Below, piece after piece: positions 37,874 through 47,465 of a stretch of DNA of 64,000 bases (the first letter of the stretch is position 1; every line of letters begins with the position of its first letter). Made by a program: the position numbers and the translations under genes. Location: the NCBI GenBank assembly GCA_002709405.1, contig PAQV01000057.1:1-64000 (forward strand). Direction: 5' to 3'. The notes beneath the pieces were generated by a model. That model searched no databases, was not told the DNA's origin, and was given only the letters and a program-made list of their open reading frames with translations. Origin of the DNA: Paracoccaceae bacterium. Lineage in GTDB: Bacteria; Pseudomonadota; Alphaproteobacteria; Rhodobacterales; Rhodobacteraceae.

Positions 37874-40192
37874 TCAGAACTGGGCGGAGAGGGTGAAGTT
37901 GAAGAAGGTGTCCTTGTCGAAGTCTTCCTTGACCAGCGCCTCGGTGAAATCGAAGCGCAGCGGACCGATGGCCGTGTCCCACAGGAACGAGAACCCGACC
38001 ACGTGGCGGAACGACCCGCCCTCGCCGACAATCGTCGCCCCCGAGGTGTTGGCATTGCTCAGCCCCCACAGGTTGCCCACGTCGTAGAACACCGCACCGC
38101 GCAGGCCGATCTCTTCGGGCAGGCCCAGGGGGAACTGTGCCTCGAACCGGGCGACGGCGTAGAAGTTGCCGCCAAGCGCGTCGTCGTAGAAGCCGCCGCT
38201 GCCGTCCGCCGATTGGTCGCGCGGGCCGATACCGGCCGGGTCGAAGCCCCGGAAGATGCGCGGGCCCAGGATGAACCGGTCCAGCGAGCGGCTGGCCGCA
38301 TCGCTTTGCCAGCTGAGCGCGCCGCCTTCCAGCGTGGCCTGCAGCACGACCTCTTCGCTTAGCACGCGGGTCTGGGCGATGGCCTTGCCGGTGGTCTTGA
38401 TGTAGGTGCTGTCGCCCCCGACCCCGGCCAGTTCCGAGCCGATTTCCAGCAGCACACCGGCATTGGGGTTCAGGCCCGTGCGCCGGGTGTCGTAGCTGTA
38501 GGTCAGCCCCACCGAGGACGATGCCACCGAACCTTGCGCGATTTCCGAGGCGATGACCGGGCCGCTGCCGTCGTCGTCGCGTTCCAGCATGCGCGATTCG
38601 TTATAGGTGTAGCGCACGTTCAGCTCGCCATTGTCGCTGACCGGGAAGGTCAGACCGGTCGAGAAGAAGAACGCCTCGGTGTCGTAGGACACGAAGGACG
38701 AGTCCGTCTCGGTATAGGCAATGTCGAAATCGTAGCGCAGCTCGCGGCCCAGCAGGTAGGGTTCGGAAAACCCGAAGGTGTAGCTTTGCGCCTCCTGGGC
38801 GGTCGAGATGTCCAGGTTCAGGCGCTGGCCCCGGCCCAGGAAGTTGTTCTCGCTCAGCCCGATGGCCACGCCGACACCGCTGTTGACCGAGTAGGACCCG
38901 CCAAGCGACAGCTGACCCGTCGGCTGTTCGGTGACATCCACGTCGACGATGACCTGGTCCGGCGTGGTGCCTTCCCGCGTGTTCACGTCCGCTTCCGAGA
39001 AGAACCCGAGCGCGCGGATCCGTTCGGCGGCCTCGCGCACCTCGCGCGGGTTGAACGGGTCGCCCTCGACGATCTGGAAGCGCTGGCGGATGACCCGGTC
39101 CAGCGTGGTGGTGTTGCCCTCGATGTCGATGCGTTCGATGAAGACGCGCGGGCCTTTGACCATGGCGAATTCCACGTCCAGCGTCTGATCTGCATCGTTG
39201 CGGGTCACGCGCGGTTCGACCCGCAGGAAGTCGATGCCCTTCTGCACCGCCAGCCGTTCCTGGCGCGCGATCGAGCTTTCGATCAGCACCGGCGAATAGA
39301 CCGCACCCGGCTTGACCTTGAGCGCGTTCTGGAAGTCCGCGGCATCTACCCCGGCCATCTCGGACACGGTCGAGATCGAGCCAAATTTGAACTGCTGCCC
39401 TTCCTGGACGTTGATCACCAGGAAGAAGGCATCCCGCTCGCGGGCGAATTCCACGTTGGACGACAGCACCTGGAAATCGACGAAACCCCGGGACAGGTAG
39501 AAGTCGCGCAGAAGCTGCTTGTCGAATTCGATGCGGTCCTCGACCAGAGTGTCGCCGCGCAGGAAGGTGCGCAGGATGGTGGCCTGCTTGGTTTCCAGCA
39601 CCCCGCGCAGGCGGCGGTCGGTGAAGAACCGGTTGCCGACGAAGGACACGCGTTCGATTTCGATGGTCGAGCCTTCCGAGATCTCGAACACCAGGTCGAC
39701 CCGGTTATCCGACCGGCGGATGATGCGCGGCGTGACCACGGCCCCGACCCGGCCGGTCTGGCTGTAGGCATCGGCCAGGATCGCGGCATCGGCCTCGGCG
39801 GTCTGCGGGCTGTAGACCCGGCGCGAGTTCGACGAGATCAGCTGGCGCAGGTCATCGTCCTTCAGCCGCCGGTTCCCCTCAAAGCTGATCTGGTTGATCG
39901 TCGGATATTCCTCGACCCGGATCAGCAGGGTGCGGCCTTGGGGGATGAATTCGACGGTCTCGAAGATGCCGGCATCGACGACCCGGCGATAGGCATCGTT
40001 CAACTGGCCTGCGGAAATGGACGTGCCCGGTTCGATCCCGGCATAGGTCAGCACGGTCGAGGTTTGGATGCGCTGATTGCCTTCCACATCGAACGAGTTG
40101 AACACGTAGCTCTGGGCCATCGCCGGACCGGCCAAAGCCACCGTCCAGGCCAGAAGGACCGCTGAAATTAAGACCCGCAACAGATACGACAT
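37874..40192 (-). CDS. bamA: Outer membrane protein assembly factor BamA
   Basis: A 772-residue precursor. A signal peptide (LISAVLLAWTVALAGPAMA) is followed by five POTRA domains (from FNSFDVEGNQRIQTST; others begin at GNRRLKDDD, FVGNRFFTDRR and IEGNTTTLDRV) and the C-terminal Omp85 barrel. The barrel contains GPRIFRGFDPAGIGPRD with the VRGF-like motif and ends in TFFNFTLSAQF with the terminal Phe. It is the core of the machine that inserts outer-membrane proteins. The ATG at 40192 has GAGGG 5 bases upstream. A terminator at 40321-40375 separates it from the peptide gene before it, so it probably has its own promoter in 40193-40320. Confidence 0.97.
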   Translation of the reverse strand: MSYLLRVLISAVLLAWTVALAGPAMAQSYVFNSFDVEGNQRIQTSTVLTYAGIEPGTSISAGQLNDAYRRVVDAGIFETVEFIPQGRTLLIRVEEYPTINQISFEGNRRLKDDDLRQLISSNSRRVYSPQTAEADAAILADAYSQTGRVGAVVTPRIIRRSDNRVDLVFEISEGSTIEIERVSFVGNRFFTDRRLRGVLETKQATILRTFLRGDTLVEDRIEFDKQLLRDFYLSRGFVDFQVLSSNVEFARERDAFFLVINVQEGQQFKFGSISTVSEMAGVDAADFQNALKVKPGAVYSPVLIESSIARQERLAVQKGIDFLRVEPRVTRNDADQTLDVEFAMVKGPRVFIERIDIEGNTTTLDRVIRQRFQIVEGDPFNPREVREAAERIRALGFFSEADVNTREGTTPDQVIVDVDVTEQPTGQLSLGGSYSVNSGVGVAIGLSENNFLGRGQRLNLDISTAQEAQSYTFGFSEPYLLGRELRYDFDIAYTETDSSFVSYDTEAFFFSTGLTFPVSDNGELNVRYTYNESRMLERDDDGSGPVIASEIAQGSVASSSVGLTYSYDTRRTGLNPNAGVLLEIGSELAGVGGDSTYIKTTGKAIAQTRVLSEEVVLQATLEGGALSWQSDAASRSLDRFILGPRIFRGFDPAGIGPRDQSADGSGGFYDDALGGNFYAVARFEAQFPLGLPEEIGLRGAVFYDVGNLWGLSNANTSGATIVGEGGSFRHVVGFSFLWDTAIGPLRFDFTEALVKEDFDKDTFFNFTLSAQF

Positions 40193-40320
40193 ATAGCCCT
40201 CGTCATCCCAATTAGCGCGAGATGTTCGGGCAGTATTCCCCAAACGCATTCATCCGAACCCGGTTCTCGTCAGTTATTGCCGACCTGACTAGCGGGATTG
40301 ATGTGGGTTGTCAAAAGCGG

Positions 40321-40375
40321 AAAAACGCCCGAAAGCGCATAAGCGGCCAGTGCCGCTTTTCATCGCTTCGGGCGT
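40321..40375 (-). terminator. Terminator of the 42-residue peptide gene, before bamA
   Basis: On the minus strand ACGCCCGAAGCG pairs with CGCTTTCGGGCGT (one bulged base), with an inner AGCGGC / GCCGCT stem, then five T. It is a strong intrinsic terminator. Confidence 0.85.
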
Positions 40376-40391
40376 CTTGCGACGGGGGGTG

Positions 40392-40520
40392 TCAGAACAG
40401 GCTGCCCACGTACGCGCCGGTCAGCAGCGCGATGACGAGGGTGACCAGGTTGATCAGCCGGTCCCAGTTCAGCGTCAGAACGAGGCTGAGGCCCTGGTAG
40501 GAATGCTGAAGCGTCTGCAT
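40392..40520 (-). CDS. 42-residue hydrophobic peptide between rseP and bamA
   Basis: A 42-residue peptide, shorter than usual gene-calling limits. The N-terminus is MQTLQHSYQGLSLVLTLNW, and the rest (INLVTLVIALLTGAYVGSLF) is one hydrophobic span. AGAGGA lies about 7 bases before the ATG. It has a terminator on each side (40641-40666 before it, 40321-40375 after it), so it is transcribed alone. Its place between two envelope-stress and outer-membrane assembly genes suggests an envelope role; this is inference from position. I do not recognise a family. Confidence 0.6.
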   Translation of the reverse strand: MQTLQHSYQGLSLVLTLNWDRLINLVTLVIALLTGAYVGSLF

Positions 40521-40640
40521 GGTTCGATCCTCTGGTGCGTCTGACGACGGTCTAGAGGCGGATTATGGCAGGACTGGGGCAAGGGTGCGGCCTTCGCGTG
40601 CCCCGGGGGGGCGTGTCACGGCCTGGGTCTGCGCATTGAA

Positions 40641-40666
40641 ACGGGCCGGGAGAGACCCCGGCCCGT
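40641..40666 (-). terminator. Terminator of the uppS-cdsA-dxr-rseP operon
   Basis: A perfect 10-bp stem ACGGGCCGGG / CCCGGCCCGT with a 6-base loop, followed on the minus strand by TTT, 21 bases after the rseP stop. Confidence 0.75.
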
Positions 40667-40687
40667 GGAGGCCCTGACCCACGTGGA

Positions 40688-42040
40688 TCAAGGGCAGAAG
40701 ATGTCGTTGCCAAGCGCGAAGACCATCATCGTGAGAATCACCGCGATCCCCGCCGCCATCAGCACGCGCAGCACCTTGTCGCTGGGCGGGCGGCCGGCCA
40801 CGGCCTCGTAGCCGTAAAACACCAGGTGGCCCCCATCGAGCGCCGGGATCGGGAAGAGGTTCAGCATGCCAACGGCCGTTGACAGCACGGCGATGAACCA
40901 GACGAAATTCTGCGCGCCCTGACTGGCCATGGCCCCCGAGGTTTCGGCGATGCCGATCGGGCCCGACAGGTTGCAGGTGCTGATCGCGCCCGTCACCATG
41001 TGCCACAACCCGGAAATGGATCCCTTGATGATCGTGCCGGTCTGCTCGACCCCCGCGACAAAGGCGCGCCCTGCCCCGACCGGCTCGGTCGCCGGTTCAA
41101 AGGTCATCCCGGCCGAGATACCGATTCGCCAGTATGTCTGGTACCCGCCATCGGCCTGCGGTTCGTCCAGGCGTTTGGGCGCGAGGGCGAAATCCATGAC
41201 CTCTCCGTCGCGCCAGACTTCCAGCAGCAGCACCCGCCCGTCCGAGCTTTCGACCTGATCTTTCAGCTGGCTGAAGGCAAAAATCGGTTGCTCGTCCACG
41301 GACAGGATCACGTCGTCCACCTTCAGCCCAACGTCGTAGGCCGCGCTGCGCGGGACAACCATGCCGACGACCGGCGGGAACAGGAACGGGCCCTGGACAT
41401 CCATTTCGGTGCCGTCGCGGCGGACGGAATAATCCAGGATGGGCTGGACCGGGACATTGTCGGTGAAGGCCCGCCAGGCCTCGGCATCGTCGAAGGCCGG
41501 GGCCGTCACCCCGTTGATGCCCACGATTTCATCCCCCGACTGCAGGCCATAGGTGCCTTGCGGAAGCGTCAGCAGGTCACCCACGGTCAGCGGCTCGCGC
41601 ACTTCGCCACGGCCGAACATGATGATCGTGAAGACCAGGATCGACATGATGAAATTGAACACGGGCCCCGCCGCGACAGTGGCCGCCCGCGCCCACAGCG
41701 GCGCGCCATGCATGGTCCGGCGCAGCTGCACCGGATCGGCGGCGGCTTCGGCCATGGTGTCTTCGTCCTTGCCGGAGGCGGCATTGGAATCGCCCAGGAA
41801 CTTGACGTAACCGCCAAAGGGCAAGGCCGCGATCTGCCAGCGGGTCCCCCGCTTGTCGACCCGGCTCCAGAGCACCGGACCGAACCCCAGCGAGAACGTC
41901 TCTGCATGGATCCCCGACCAGCGGCCGACGATGTAATGGCCGTATTCGTGCACGGCCACGATGACCGACAAGGCGACGACAAAGGCCAGAATCGTCCAGA
42001 TCAGCCCGCCGAATTCGGGGATGAGTGTCGTTATGTCCAA
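40688..42040 (-). CDS. rseP: RIP zinc metalloprotease RseP
   Basis: A 450-residue inner-membrane site-2 protease. The zinc motif HEYGH (residues 31-35) lies in the first span and the third ligand in LNLFPIPALDGGHLVFYGY near residue 400. Between them are two PDZ domains (around GLQSGDEIVGING and GLKVDDVILSVDEQPI). It cuts anti-sigma factors and leftover signal peptides in the membrane. It follows dxr by 3 bases, as in many proteobacteria. Confidence 0.96.
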   Translation of the reverse strand: MDITTLIPEFGGLIWTILAFVVALSVIVAVHEYGHYIVGRWSGIHAETFSLGFGPVLWSRVDKRGTRWQIAALPFGGYVKFLGDSNAASGKDEDTMAEAAADPVQLRRTMHGAPLWARAATVAAGPVFNFIMSILVFTIIMFGRGEVREPLTVGDLLTLPQGTYGLQSGDEIVGINGVTAPAFDDAEAWRAFTDNVPVQPILDYSVRRDGTEMDVQGPFLFPPVVGMVVPRSAAYDVGLKVDDVILSVDEQPIFAFSQLKDQVESSDGRVLLLEVWRDGEVMDFALAPKRLDEPQADGGYQTYWRIGISAGMTFEPATEPVGAGRAFVAGVEQTGTIIKGSISGLWHMVTGAISTCNLSGPIGIAETSGAMASQGAQNFVWFIAVLSTAVGMLNLFPIPALDGGHLVFYGYEAVAGRPPSDKVLRVLMAAGIAVILTMMVFALGNDIFCP

Positions 42041-42043
42041 AAT

Positions 42044-43243
42044 CTATCCTGCTCGTTCCGCCATCACATTCCGGGCGCGTTGCCTCGCGAGATGGTCTGT
42101 TCGGGTCACGTTATCAAGGGTCATTGGGGCATCAATAAGGCCCGGCTCGGCGTCCATCTGGGTCAGGACGTCCTCGACCACGTCGGCCATTTCGGTGAAC
42201 AGGATGCGCCCGGCGATGAAATCATCGAGCGCCTGTTCCTTGGCCGCGTTGAACACGGCGCCTGCCAACCCGCCCCTTTCCATCGCCGCCCAGGCCAGGC
42301 GCAGGGCCGGGTACCGGGCGGGTTCGGGGGTGCGGAAGGTCAGGCTGCCGGCGCGGGCCAGGTCCAGCCGCTCGACCGGCAGGTGACGCCGCTCGGGCCA
42401 GTTCAGGGCAAAGCCGATGGCATGGCGCATGTCATGGGGGCCGACATGGGCGATCAGCCCGCCGTCGCGATAGCCCACCAGGGCATGGACCAGCGATTCC
42501 GGATGTACCAGCACCTCGATCTGGTCGGGGCGGACGCCAAAGAACTCACGCGTTTCAATGACTTCCATGGCCTTGTTGAACATGGACGCGGAATCGATGG
42601 TGATCCGCTGGCCCATCGCCCAGTTGGGATGTTGCGAGGCCTGGGCCAGGCTGGCCTTGGGCAGATCCTCGATCGGCCAATCGCGGAACGGTCCGCCACT
42701 GGCGGTGATGATCACCCGCTCGACCGCGTCCTTGTGTTCGCCCCGCAGGGCCTGGAAGATGGCCGAATGCTCGCTGTCGACGGGCAACAGGGCCGCACCA
42801 GAGGCGCGGGCCGTCTTCAGCATCAGCGCACCGGCACAGACCAAGGATTCCTTGTTGGCCAGCGCCAGCGTGGCCCCGGTTTCCAGCGCCGCAAGCCCCG
42901 GGGCCAGCCCCGCCGCCCCCACGATGGCCGACATTACCCAGTCGGCGGGCCGCGTGGCGGCCTCGCACAGGGCGGCCGGGCCCGCGGCGGCCTCGACCCC
43001 CGATCCGGCAAGGGCGGTGCGCAGATCGTCCAGCAAAGCGGGATCGGCGGTCACCGCCACCTTGGTCTTCAGGCGCCTGGCATCGCTGGCCAATCGGGCG
43101 ATGTTGCGCCCGCCGGTCAGGGCGATCACGTCATAGGCCCCACGATCGCGGTCGATCAGGTCGATGGTGTTCTGTCCGATGGAGCCGGTCGCCCCGAGTA
43201 TGCTGACCCGTCGCACGCTTGCACGCCCCCGATTGCCGTTCAC
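42044..43243 (-). CDS. dxr: 1-deoxy-D-xylulose 5-phosphate reductoisomerase
   Basis: A 399-residue enzyme of the MEP isoprenoid pathway. NADPH is bound at SILGATGSIGQNT (residues 14-26), and LALANKESLVCAG and LPVDSEHSAIFQ hold metal and substrate ligands. The start codon is GTG and overlaps the stop of cdsA (GTGA), so translation is coupled. It supplies precursors for the undecaprenyl phosphate made by uppS in the same operon. Confidence 0.97.
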   Translation of the reverse strand: MNGNRGRASVRRVSILGATGSIGQNTIDLIDRDRGAYDVIALTGGRNIARLASDARRLKTKVAVTADPALLDDLRTALAGSGVEAAAGPAALCEAATRPADWVMSAIVGAAGLAPGLAALETGATLALANKESLVCAGALMLKTARASGAALLPVDSEHSAIFQALRGEHKDAVERVIITASGGPFRDWPIEDLPKASLAQASQHPNWAMGQRITIDSASMFNKAMEVIETREFFGVRPDQIEVLVHPESLVHALVGYRDGGLIAHVGPHDMRHAIGFALNWPERRHLPVERLDLARAGSLTFRTPEPARYPALRLAWAAMERGGLAGAVFNAAKEQALDDFIAGRILFTEMADVVEDVLTQMDAEPGLIDAPMTLDNVTRTDHLARQRARNVMAERAG

Positions 43244-44028
43244 GGACCCGGCGGATAGCCCGTCGTTTCCATCACCGCAAGCACAAGGACCGAGGCCACG
43301 ATCAACCCGTCGAACCGGTCGAACAGCCCGCCATGGCCGGGCAGCAGCCCGCCGGAATCCTTGACCCCCGCCTGGCGCTTGACGGCGCTCTGGGCGAGGT
43401 CACCGGCTTGCGAGGCCACCGAGGCCGCCAGCGACAGCACCGGCAGCCAGATCCCCGCCCCGGTGACGCGCATGAAGACGACGCCCACGATCAGCGACAC
43501 GATCCAGCCCGCCGAGGTGCCCGACCAGGTCTTCTTGGGGCTGACCCGGGGCCACAACTTGGGCCCACCGATGATGCGCCCGGCGAAATAGCCCGCGATA
43601 TCGGTGCCCGCGACCACGCAGACCAGCCACAGCATCCAGACGAAGCCGAATTCGTCGCGCACCGAGATCATGCCGAAGGCGGCCAGCTGGATGATCACCA
43701 GGAAGAGCACGAAAAGCCGCCGCCGGTCAGGCAGAACCACGTGGCCGACGACGATCGGCACCAGCAGCGTGGGGATCACGGCGGCCGCCGGCCCCCAGAT
43801 CGCGCAATAGGAGGCGAGGCCCGATATGGCGCCCATCTGCAGGGCAAAGCCCGGGTCTTCGGCCCGCAACATGGCGGCCAGTTCCCAGACGATGATGCCC
43901 GTGAGAATGGCAACGAAGGTGATGAAGACCCATCCGCCGGCCCAGACGGCCCCCAGCCCCACCCCGGCCAGGACAAACGCCGAGACCAGGCGCATGGCCA
44001 GATCCGACCAGCGGCCCTTGCCGCTCAC
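43240..44028 (-). CDS. cdsA: Phosphatidate cytidylyltransferase
   Basis: A 262-residue polytopic membrane enzyme that makes CDP-diacylglycerol from phosphatidate and CTP. About seven hydrophobic segments are seen. The family signature is VKRQAGVKDSGGLLPGHGG followed by LFDRFDGLI. The start is GTG at 44028 and overlaps the uppS stop (GTGA). Its product is used by pcs elsewhere in this window. Confidence 0.95.
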   Translation of the reverse strand: MSGKGRWSDLAMRLVSAFVLAGVGLGAVWAGGWVFITFVAILTGIIVWELAAMLRAEDPGFALQMGAISGLASYCAIWGPAAAVIPTLLVPIVVGHVVLPDRRRLFVLFLVIIQLAAFGMISVRDEFGFVWMLWLVCVVAGTDIAGYFAGRIIGGPKLWPRVSPKKTWSGTSAGWIVSLIVGVVFMRVTGAGIWLPVLSLAASVASQAGDLAQSAVKRQAGVKDSGGLLPGHGGLFDRFDGLIVASVLVLAVMETTGYPPGP

Positions 44029-44759
44029 GCGCGAACGGCCCCGAAGCGCCGGTCTCGGGCCCCGTAGTTGCGGCACAGCCGGCCCAGTTCCTCGGGCGAG
44101 AAATCGGGCCAGAGCGTGTCGACGAATTCATATTCCGCGTAGGCCGATTGCCACAGCAGGAAGTTCGAGATCCGGGCCTCGCCGCTGGTGCGGATCACCA
44201 GGTCGGGATCGGGCAGCACGCGGGTGTCGAGATAGCCGGTCAGGGTGCTTTCATCGACGTCCTCGGGATCCAGCTTGCCCTGGGCCACATCGCGGGCCAG
44301 CAGCTTGGTCGCACGGGCGACCTCGTCCCGGCTGCCGTAGTTCAGGGCGACCGTCAGGTGGACCAGGTCGTTTTCCTTGGTCATCTCTTCCAGGCCGCGC
44401 ATCAGGTCGACCAGTTTCGGGTCCAGCCGGTCGCGGTCGCCGATGAAGCGCACGCGCACGCCTTCCGAGAACAGGTCCTTGGTTTCCTTGGCGATGTAGC
44501 GGCGGAAGAGGCTCATGAGGCCGGCGACCTCGACCTGTGTCCGCTTCCAGTTCTCGGTCGAGAAGGCGAAGATGGTCAGGTACTTGACGCCCAGTTCCGG
44601 ACAGGCGCGCACGACATCGCGCACGCGCTTGGCCCCGGCATGGTGGCCGAAAAGGCGCGGGCGGCCGCGGGCCTGGGCCCAGCGTCCATTGCCATCCATG
44701 ATGATGGCGACGTGGCGGGGGCCAAGGGGCGGCTGGCCGGGATCCGGAAGAGCGGGCAT
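44025..44759 (-). CDS. uppS: Undecaprenyl diphosphate synthase
   Basis: A 244-residue cis-prenyltransferase making the C55 carrier lipid for cell wall and glycan synthesis. The catalytic Asp22 is in IIMDGNGRWAQARG. FAFSTENWKR and DLVIRTSGEARISNFLLWQ are conserved blocks; the latter binds the homoallylic substrate. It starts 8 bases after frr and overlaps cdsA by 4 bases. Confidence 0.97.
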   Translation of the reverse strand: MPALPDPGQPPLGPRHVAIIMDGNGRWAQARGRPRLFGHHAGAKRVRDVVRACPELGVKYLTIFAFSTENWKRTQVEVAGLMSLFRRYIAKETKDLFSEGVRVRFIGDRDRLDPKLVDLMRGLEEMTKENDLVHLTVALNYGSRDEVARATKLLARDVAQGKLDPEDVDESTLTGYLDTRVLPDPDLVIRTSGEARISNFLLWQSAYAEYEFVDTLWPDFSPEELGRLCRNYGARDRRFGAVRA

Positions 44760-44767
44760 CAGTTGGC

Positions 44768-45331
44768 TTACACCTGCATGATTTCGGCTTGTTTCGTTTC
44801 CAGCGCGCCATCGACGACGGCGATCATCTTGTCCGTCATGTCCTGCACCTCGGATTCCCAGAATTTCTGGTCGTCTTCCGACATGCCATCGGCCTTGGCC
44901 TTCTTGATCTGGTCCATGCCATCGCGGCGCACGTTGCGCACGGCGACGCGGGCATGTTCGGCGTATTGGCCGGCCACCTTGGTCAGTTCGCGGCGGCGTT
45001 CCTCGTTCAGCTCGGGGATCGGCAGCATGATGATGGTGCCGTTGAGCTGCGGGTTGATGCCCAGCCCGCTTTCGCGGATGGCCTTTTCCACCTTGCCGAC
45101 CAGGCCCTTGTCCCAGACGTTGATGGTGACCATGCGCGGTTCGGGCACGTTGACGGTGCCGACCTGGTTGATCGGCGTGGGCGCGCCGTAGGCGTCGACC
45201 ATCACCGGTTCGAGCATCGAGGCCGACGCCCGGCCGGTTCTCAGCGAGGCGAATTCGGTCTTCAGGTTGCTCAAGGCGCCGTCCATGCGGCGCTGTAGAT
45301 CATCGGTGTCGAGTTCGAAGTCGTCCGACAT
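44768..45331 (-). CDS. frr: Ribosome recycling factor
   Basis: A 187-residue protein that splits the post-termination ribosome with [43 protein letters not shown] and the helix [20 protein letters not shown] are hallmark segments. It is followed by uppS 8 bases on. pyrH lies upstream, about 300 bases away, as part of the common pyrH-frr-uppS order. Confidence 0.97.
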   Translation of the reverse strand: MSDDFELDTDDLQRRMDGALSNLKTEFASLRTGRASASMLEPVMVDAYGAPTPINQVGTVNVPEPRMVTINVWDKGLVGKVEKAIRESGLGINPQLNGTIIMLPIPELNEERRRELTKVAGQYAEHARVAVRNVRRDGMDQIKKAKADGMSEDDQKFWESEVQDMTDKMIAVVDGALETKQAEIMQV

Positions 45332-45636
45332 GCTGCTCGTCCTTCCTCCTGCGGCTTTTCCGGGTCTATAGCTGGTCCCGGTGGGGCTTGTATAGGCTTG
45401 CAGTTGATGCCCCGTATGCGGTGTTCGCCTGTGTGGTTGTCCCGGCGTCGCGGTGAGACGGCGCGCGGGGTGGTGGCGGGTTTTCGGCCTGTTCTCATCC
45501 TGTTGCCGGATTGTGGGTAGGATTTGGGGTCCCGTGGGCGCCCTTGACCGGCGGTGTCCCTGGCCCGGCCGTGGGGCCGGGGTATTTGGGAAGAGAAAGA
45601 AGCAGCAGGCCTGTGCAAGACCCGCCCGATGTCTGC
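45332..45636. other. 305-base gap between frr and pyrH
   Basis: I see no gene here. It contains a copy of the dispersed hairpin element at 45562-45605 and is moderately rich in G on the plus strand. It must hold any separate promoter of frr on the minus strand, but no convincing -35/-10 pair was found. Confidence 0.5.
45562..45605 (+). repeat. Dispersed GGGGGCTCTGCCCCC-type element, copy 2 (tail part)
   Basis: CCCGGCC-GTGG-GGCCGGG hairpin (45564-45581), then GTATTTGGG and AAGAGAAAGAAGCAG (45591-45605). The last 15 bases are identical to the minus-strand tail of copy 1 at 248-262. The TCT-loop hairpin head is missing. Confidence 0.6.
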
Positions 45637-46416
45637 CTAGCCGTGGACCTTGGTATAGGTGCCCTCGCCGGCGAGGATGCCTTTGAAGCCACCGGGTTCA
45701 TCGAGCGAGAAGACGATGATCGGCAGGTCGTTGTCGCGGGCCAGGGCGAAGGCCGAGGCATCCATGACCTTGAGGTTCTTCACCAGGGCGTCGTTGTAGG
45801 TGATGGTGTCGAAGCGCTTGGCGTCGGGGTATTTCTTGGGGTCCTTGTCGTAGACGCCATCGACCTGCTTGCCCATGAATATCGCTTCGCAGGACATTTC
45901 GTTGGCGCGCAGGGTGGCGGCGGTGTCGGTGGTGAAATAGGGGTTGCCGGTGCCGGCGGCGAAGATGCAGACCCGTTTCTTTTCCAGGTGCCGGACCGCG
46001 CGGCGGCGGATGTAGGGTTCGGCCACCTCGTCCATCCGGATGGCGGAGATGACGCGGGTGTGGATGTCGTAGGCTTCCAGAGCCGACTGCATCGCCAAGG
46101 CATTCATCACCGTGGCAAGCATGCCCATGTAATCGGCGGTGGTGCGTTCCATCCCCTGGGCGGAGCCCTGCAGGCCGCGAAAGATGTTGCCTCCGCCGAT
46201 GACCATGCAGATTTCCACGCCGAGTTCATGAACCGACTGGACCTCTTCGGCGATACGCCGGACGGTGGGCGGATGCAGGCCGAAGCCCTGGTCGCCCATC
46301 AGCGCCTCGCCCGAGATCTTGAGCATGACGCGTTTGTACTTGGCCCTCGGCTCGGCTGGCGGCTTGCTGCGCCCGCTTGGTTTCGTTGTCGCATCTGCGG
46401 GTCTGGGAAGGGTCAT
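45637..46416 (-). CDS. pyrH: UMP kinase
   Basis: A 259-residue hexameric kinase that makes UDP from [23 protein letters not shown] (about residues 27-46) is the phosphate-binding start, GGGNIFRG the second glycine loop, and [19 protein letters not shown] the UMP site. The first 26 residues form a Lys/Arg-rich extension not needed for the fold. GGAG lies 6 bases before the chosen start. It begins the pyrH-frr-uppS-cdsA-dxr-rseP gene order. Confidence 0.96.
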   Translation of the reverse strand: MTLPRPADATTKPSGRSKPPAEPRAKYKRVMLKISGEALMGDQGFGLHPPTVRRIAEEVQSVHELGVEICMVIGGGNIFRGLQGSAQGMERTTADYMGMLATVMNALAMQSALEAYDIHTRVISAIRMDEVAEPYIRRRAVRHLEKKRVCIFAAGTGNPYFTTDTAATLRANEMSCEAIFMGKQVDGVYDKDPKKYPDAKRFDTITYNDALVKNLKVMDASAFALARDNDLPIIVFSLDEPGGFKGILAGEGTYTKVHG

Positions 46417-46520
46417 GTTGCGCTCCGCCTCGGGCCGGGTAAAGTCGGGCGCAAAATGGAGCAAAACGTGCAAAGGTTCAATGCGATGTACCGGTGCTCC
46501 GGAACCCGGGCGTTGCGGGC

Positions 46521-47402
46521 ATGACCGCCCTGCCCCCGATCCCGCCCGACCGACCCGTCCTGATCGCCGGTCCGACGGCATCGGGCAAGTCGGCGCTGGC
46601 CCTTCAGGTGGCCGAAATCCATGGCGGGATCGTGGTAAATGCCGATGCCAGCCAGGTCTATGGCTGTTGGCGGGTGATCACGGCCCGCCCCTCTCCCGAG
46701 GAAGAAGCCCGGGCGGCGCATGCGCTTTATGGCCACGTCGACTGGCGCGAGACCTATTCGGCGGGCCAGTGGCTGCGCGACATCTTGCCGGTCTTCGAGG
46801 CGTTTCGGGCTGGGCGCGGGCCGCGGCCCATCGTGACCGGAGGCACGGGGCTGTATTTCCGCACGCTGACCGAGGGCATGGCCGAGGTGCCGCCGACCCC
46901 GCCAGAGATTCGGGCCGAGGGGGATGGCATGTCCCTGGAGACCCTGGTGGCGGGGCTGGATGCGCGAACCAGCGGCCAGATCGACCTGCTGAACCGGGCG
47001 CGGGTGCAACGGGCCTGGGAGGTCTTGCGGGCGACCGGGCGCGGGCTTGCCGATTGGCAGGCCGACACGCCGCCGCCGCTTTTGCCCCTGAACCAATGCG
47101 TGCCGTTGGTGCTGGAGACAAGCCGCGACTGGCTGGAGGCCCGAATCCGGCGGCGGTTCGACCAGATGCTGGACCTGGGCGCGCTGGACGAGGTGCGGGC
47201 CATGCGACCGCATTACGATCCCGCCCTGCCCGCTTTCCGGGCGATCGGCGTGCCGGAACTGGTCGACCTGCTGGATGACCGAATTTCTCTGGACGAGGCG
47301 CGTGAGCGCGCCAGTATCTCTACCCGTCGGTACGCCAAGCGTCAGCGCACCTGGTTTCGCGCCCGCATGTCCGCCTGGCACGCCGTCGATCCCGCCGCCT
47401 GA
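46521..47402 (+). CDS. miaA: tRNA dimethylallyltransferase
   Basis: A 293-residue enzyme that adds the dimethylallyl group to adenosine 37 of tRNAs reading U-starting codons. The P-loop is [13 protein letters not shown] (residues 14-26), [19 protein letters not shown] follows with the catalytic Asp, and [13 protein letters not shown] and [12 protein letters not shown] are conserved. No good ribosome site precedes the ATG at 46521; an upstream in-frame TTG at 46494 is possible. It is divergent from pyrH with about 100 bases between. Confidence 0.95.
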   Translation: MTALPPIPPDRPVLIAGPTASGKSALALQVAEIHGGIVVNADASQVYGCWRVITARPSPEEEARAAHALYGHVDWRETYSAGQWLRDILPVFEAFRAGRGPRPIVTGGTGLYFRTLTEGMAEVPPTPPEIRAEGDGMSLETLVAGLDARTSGQIDLLNRARVQRAWEVLRATGRGLADWQADTPPPLLPLNQCVPLVLETSRDWLEARIRRRFDQMLDLGALDEVRAMRPHYDPALPAFRAIGVPELVDLLDDRISLDEARERASISTRRYAKRQRTWFRARMSAWHAVDPAA

Positions 47403-47465
47403 TGCCCGCCCTGTAAGTCTGGCCCTTAACACTGCCCGCCCCGTGACGATGCCCGCCTTGTGACC

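Noticed and set aside
38534-40165. A 543-codon open frame opposite bamA
   Set aside because: Antisense artefact of the same kind. The bamA reading frame with POTRA and barrel signatures explains the DNA.
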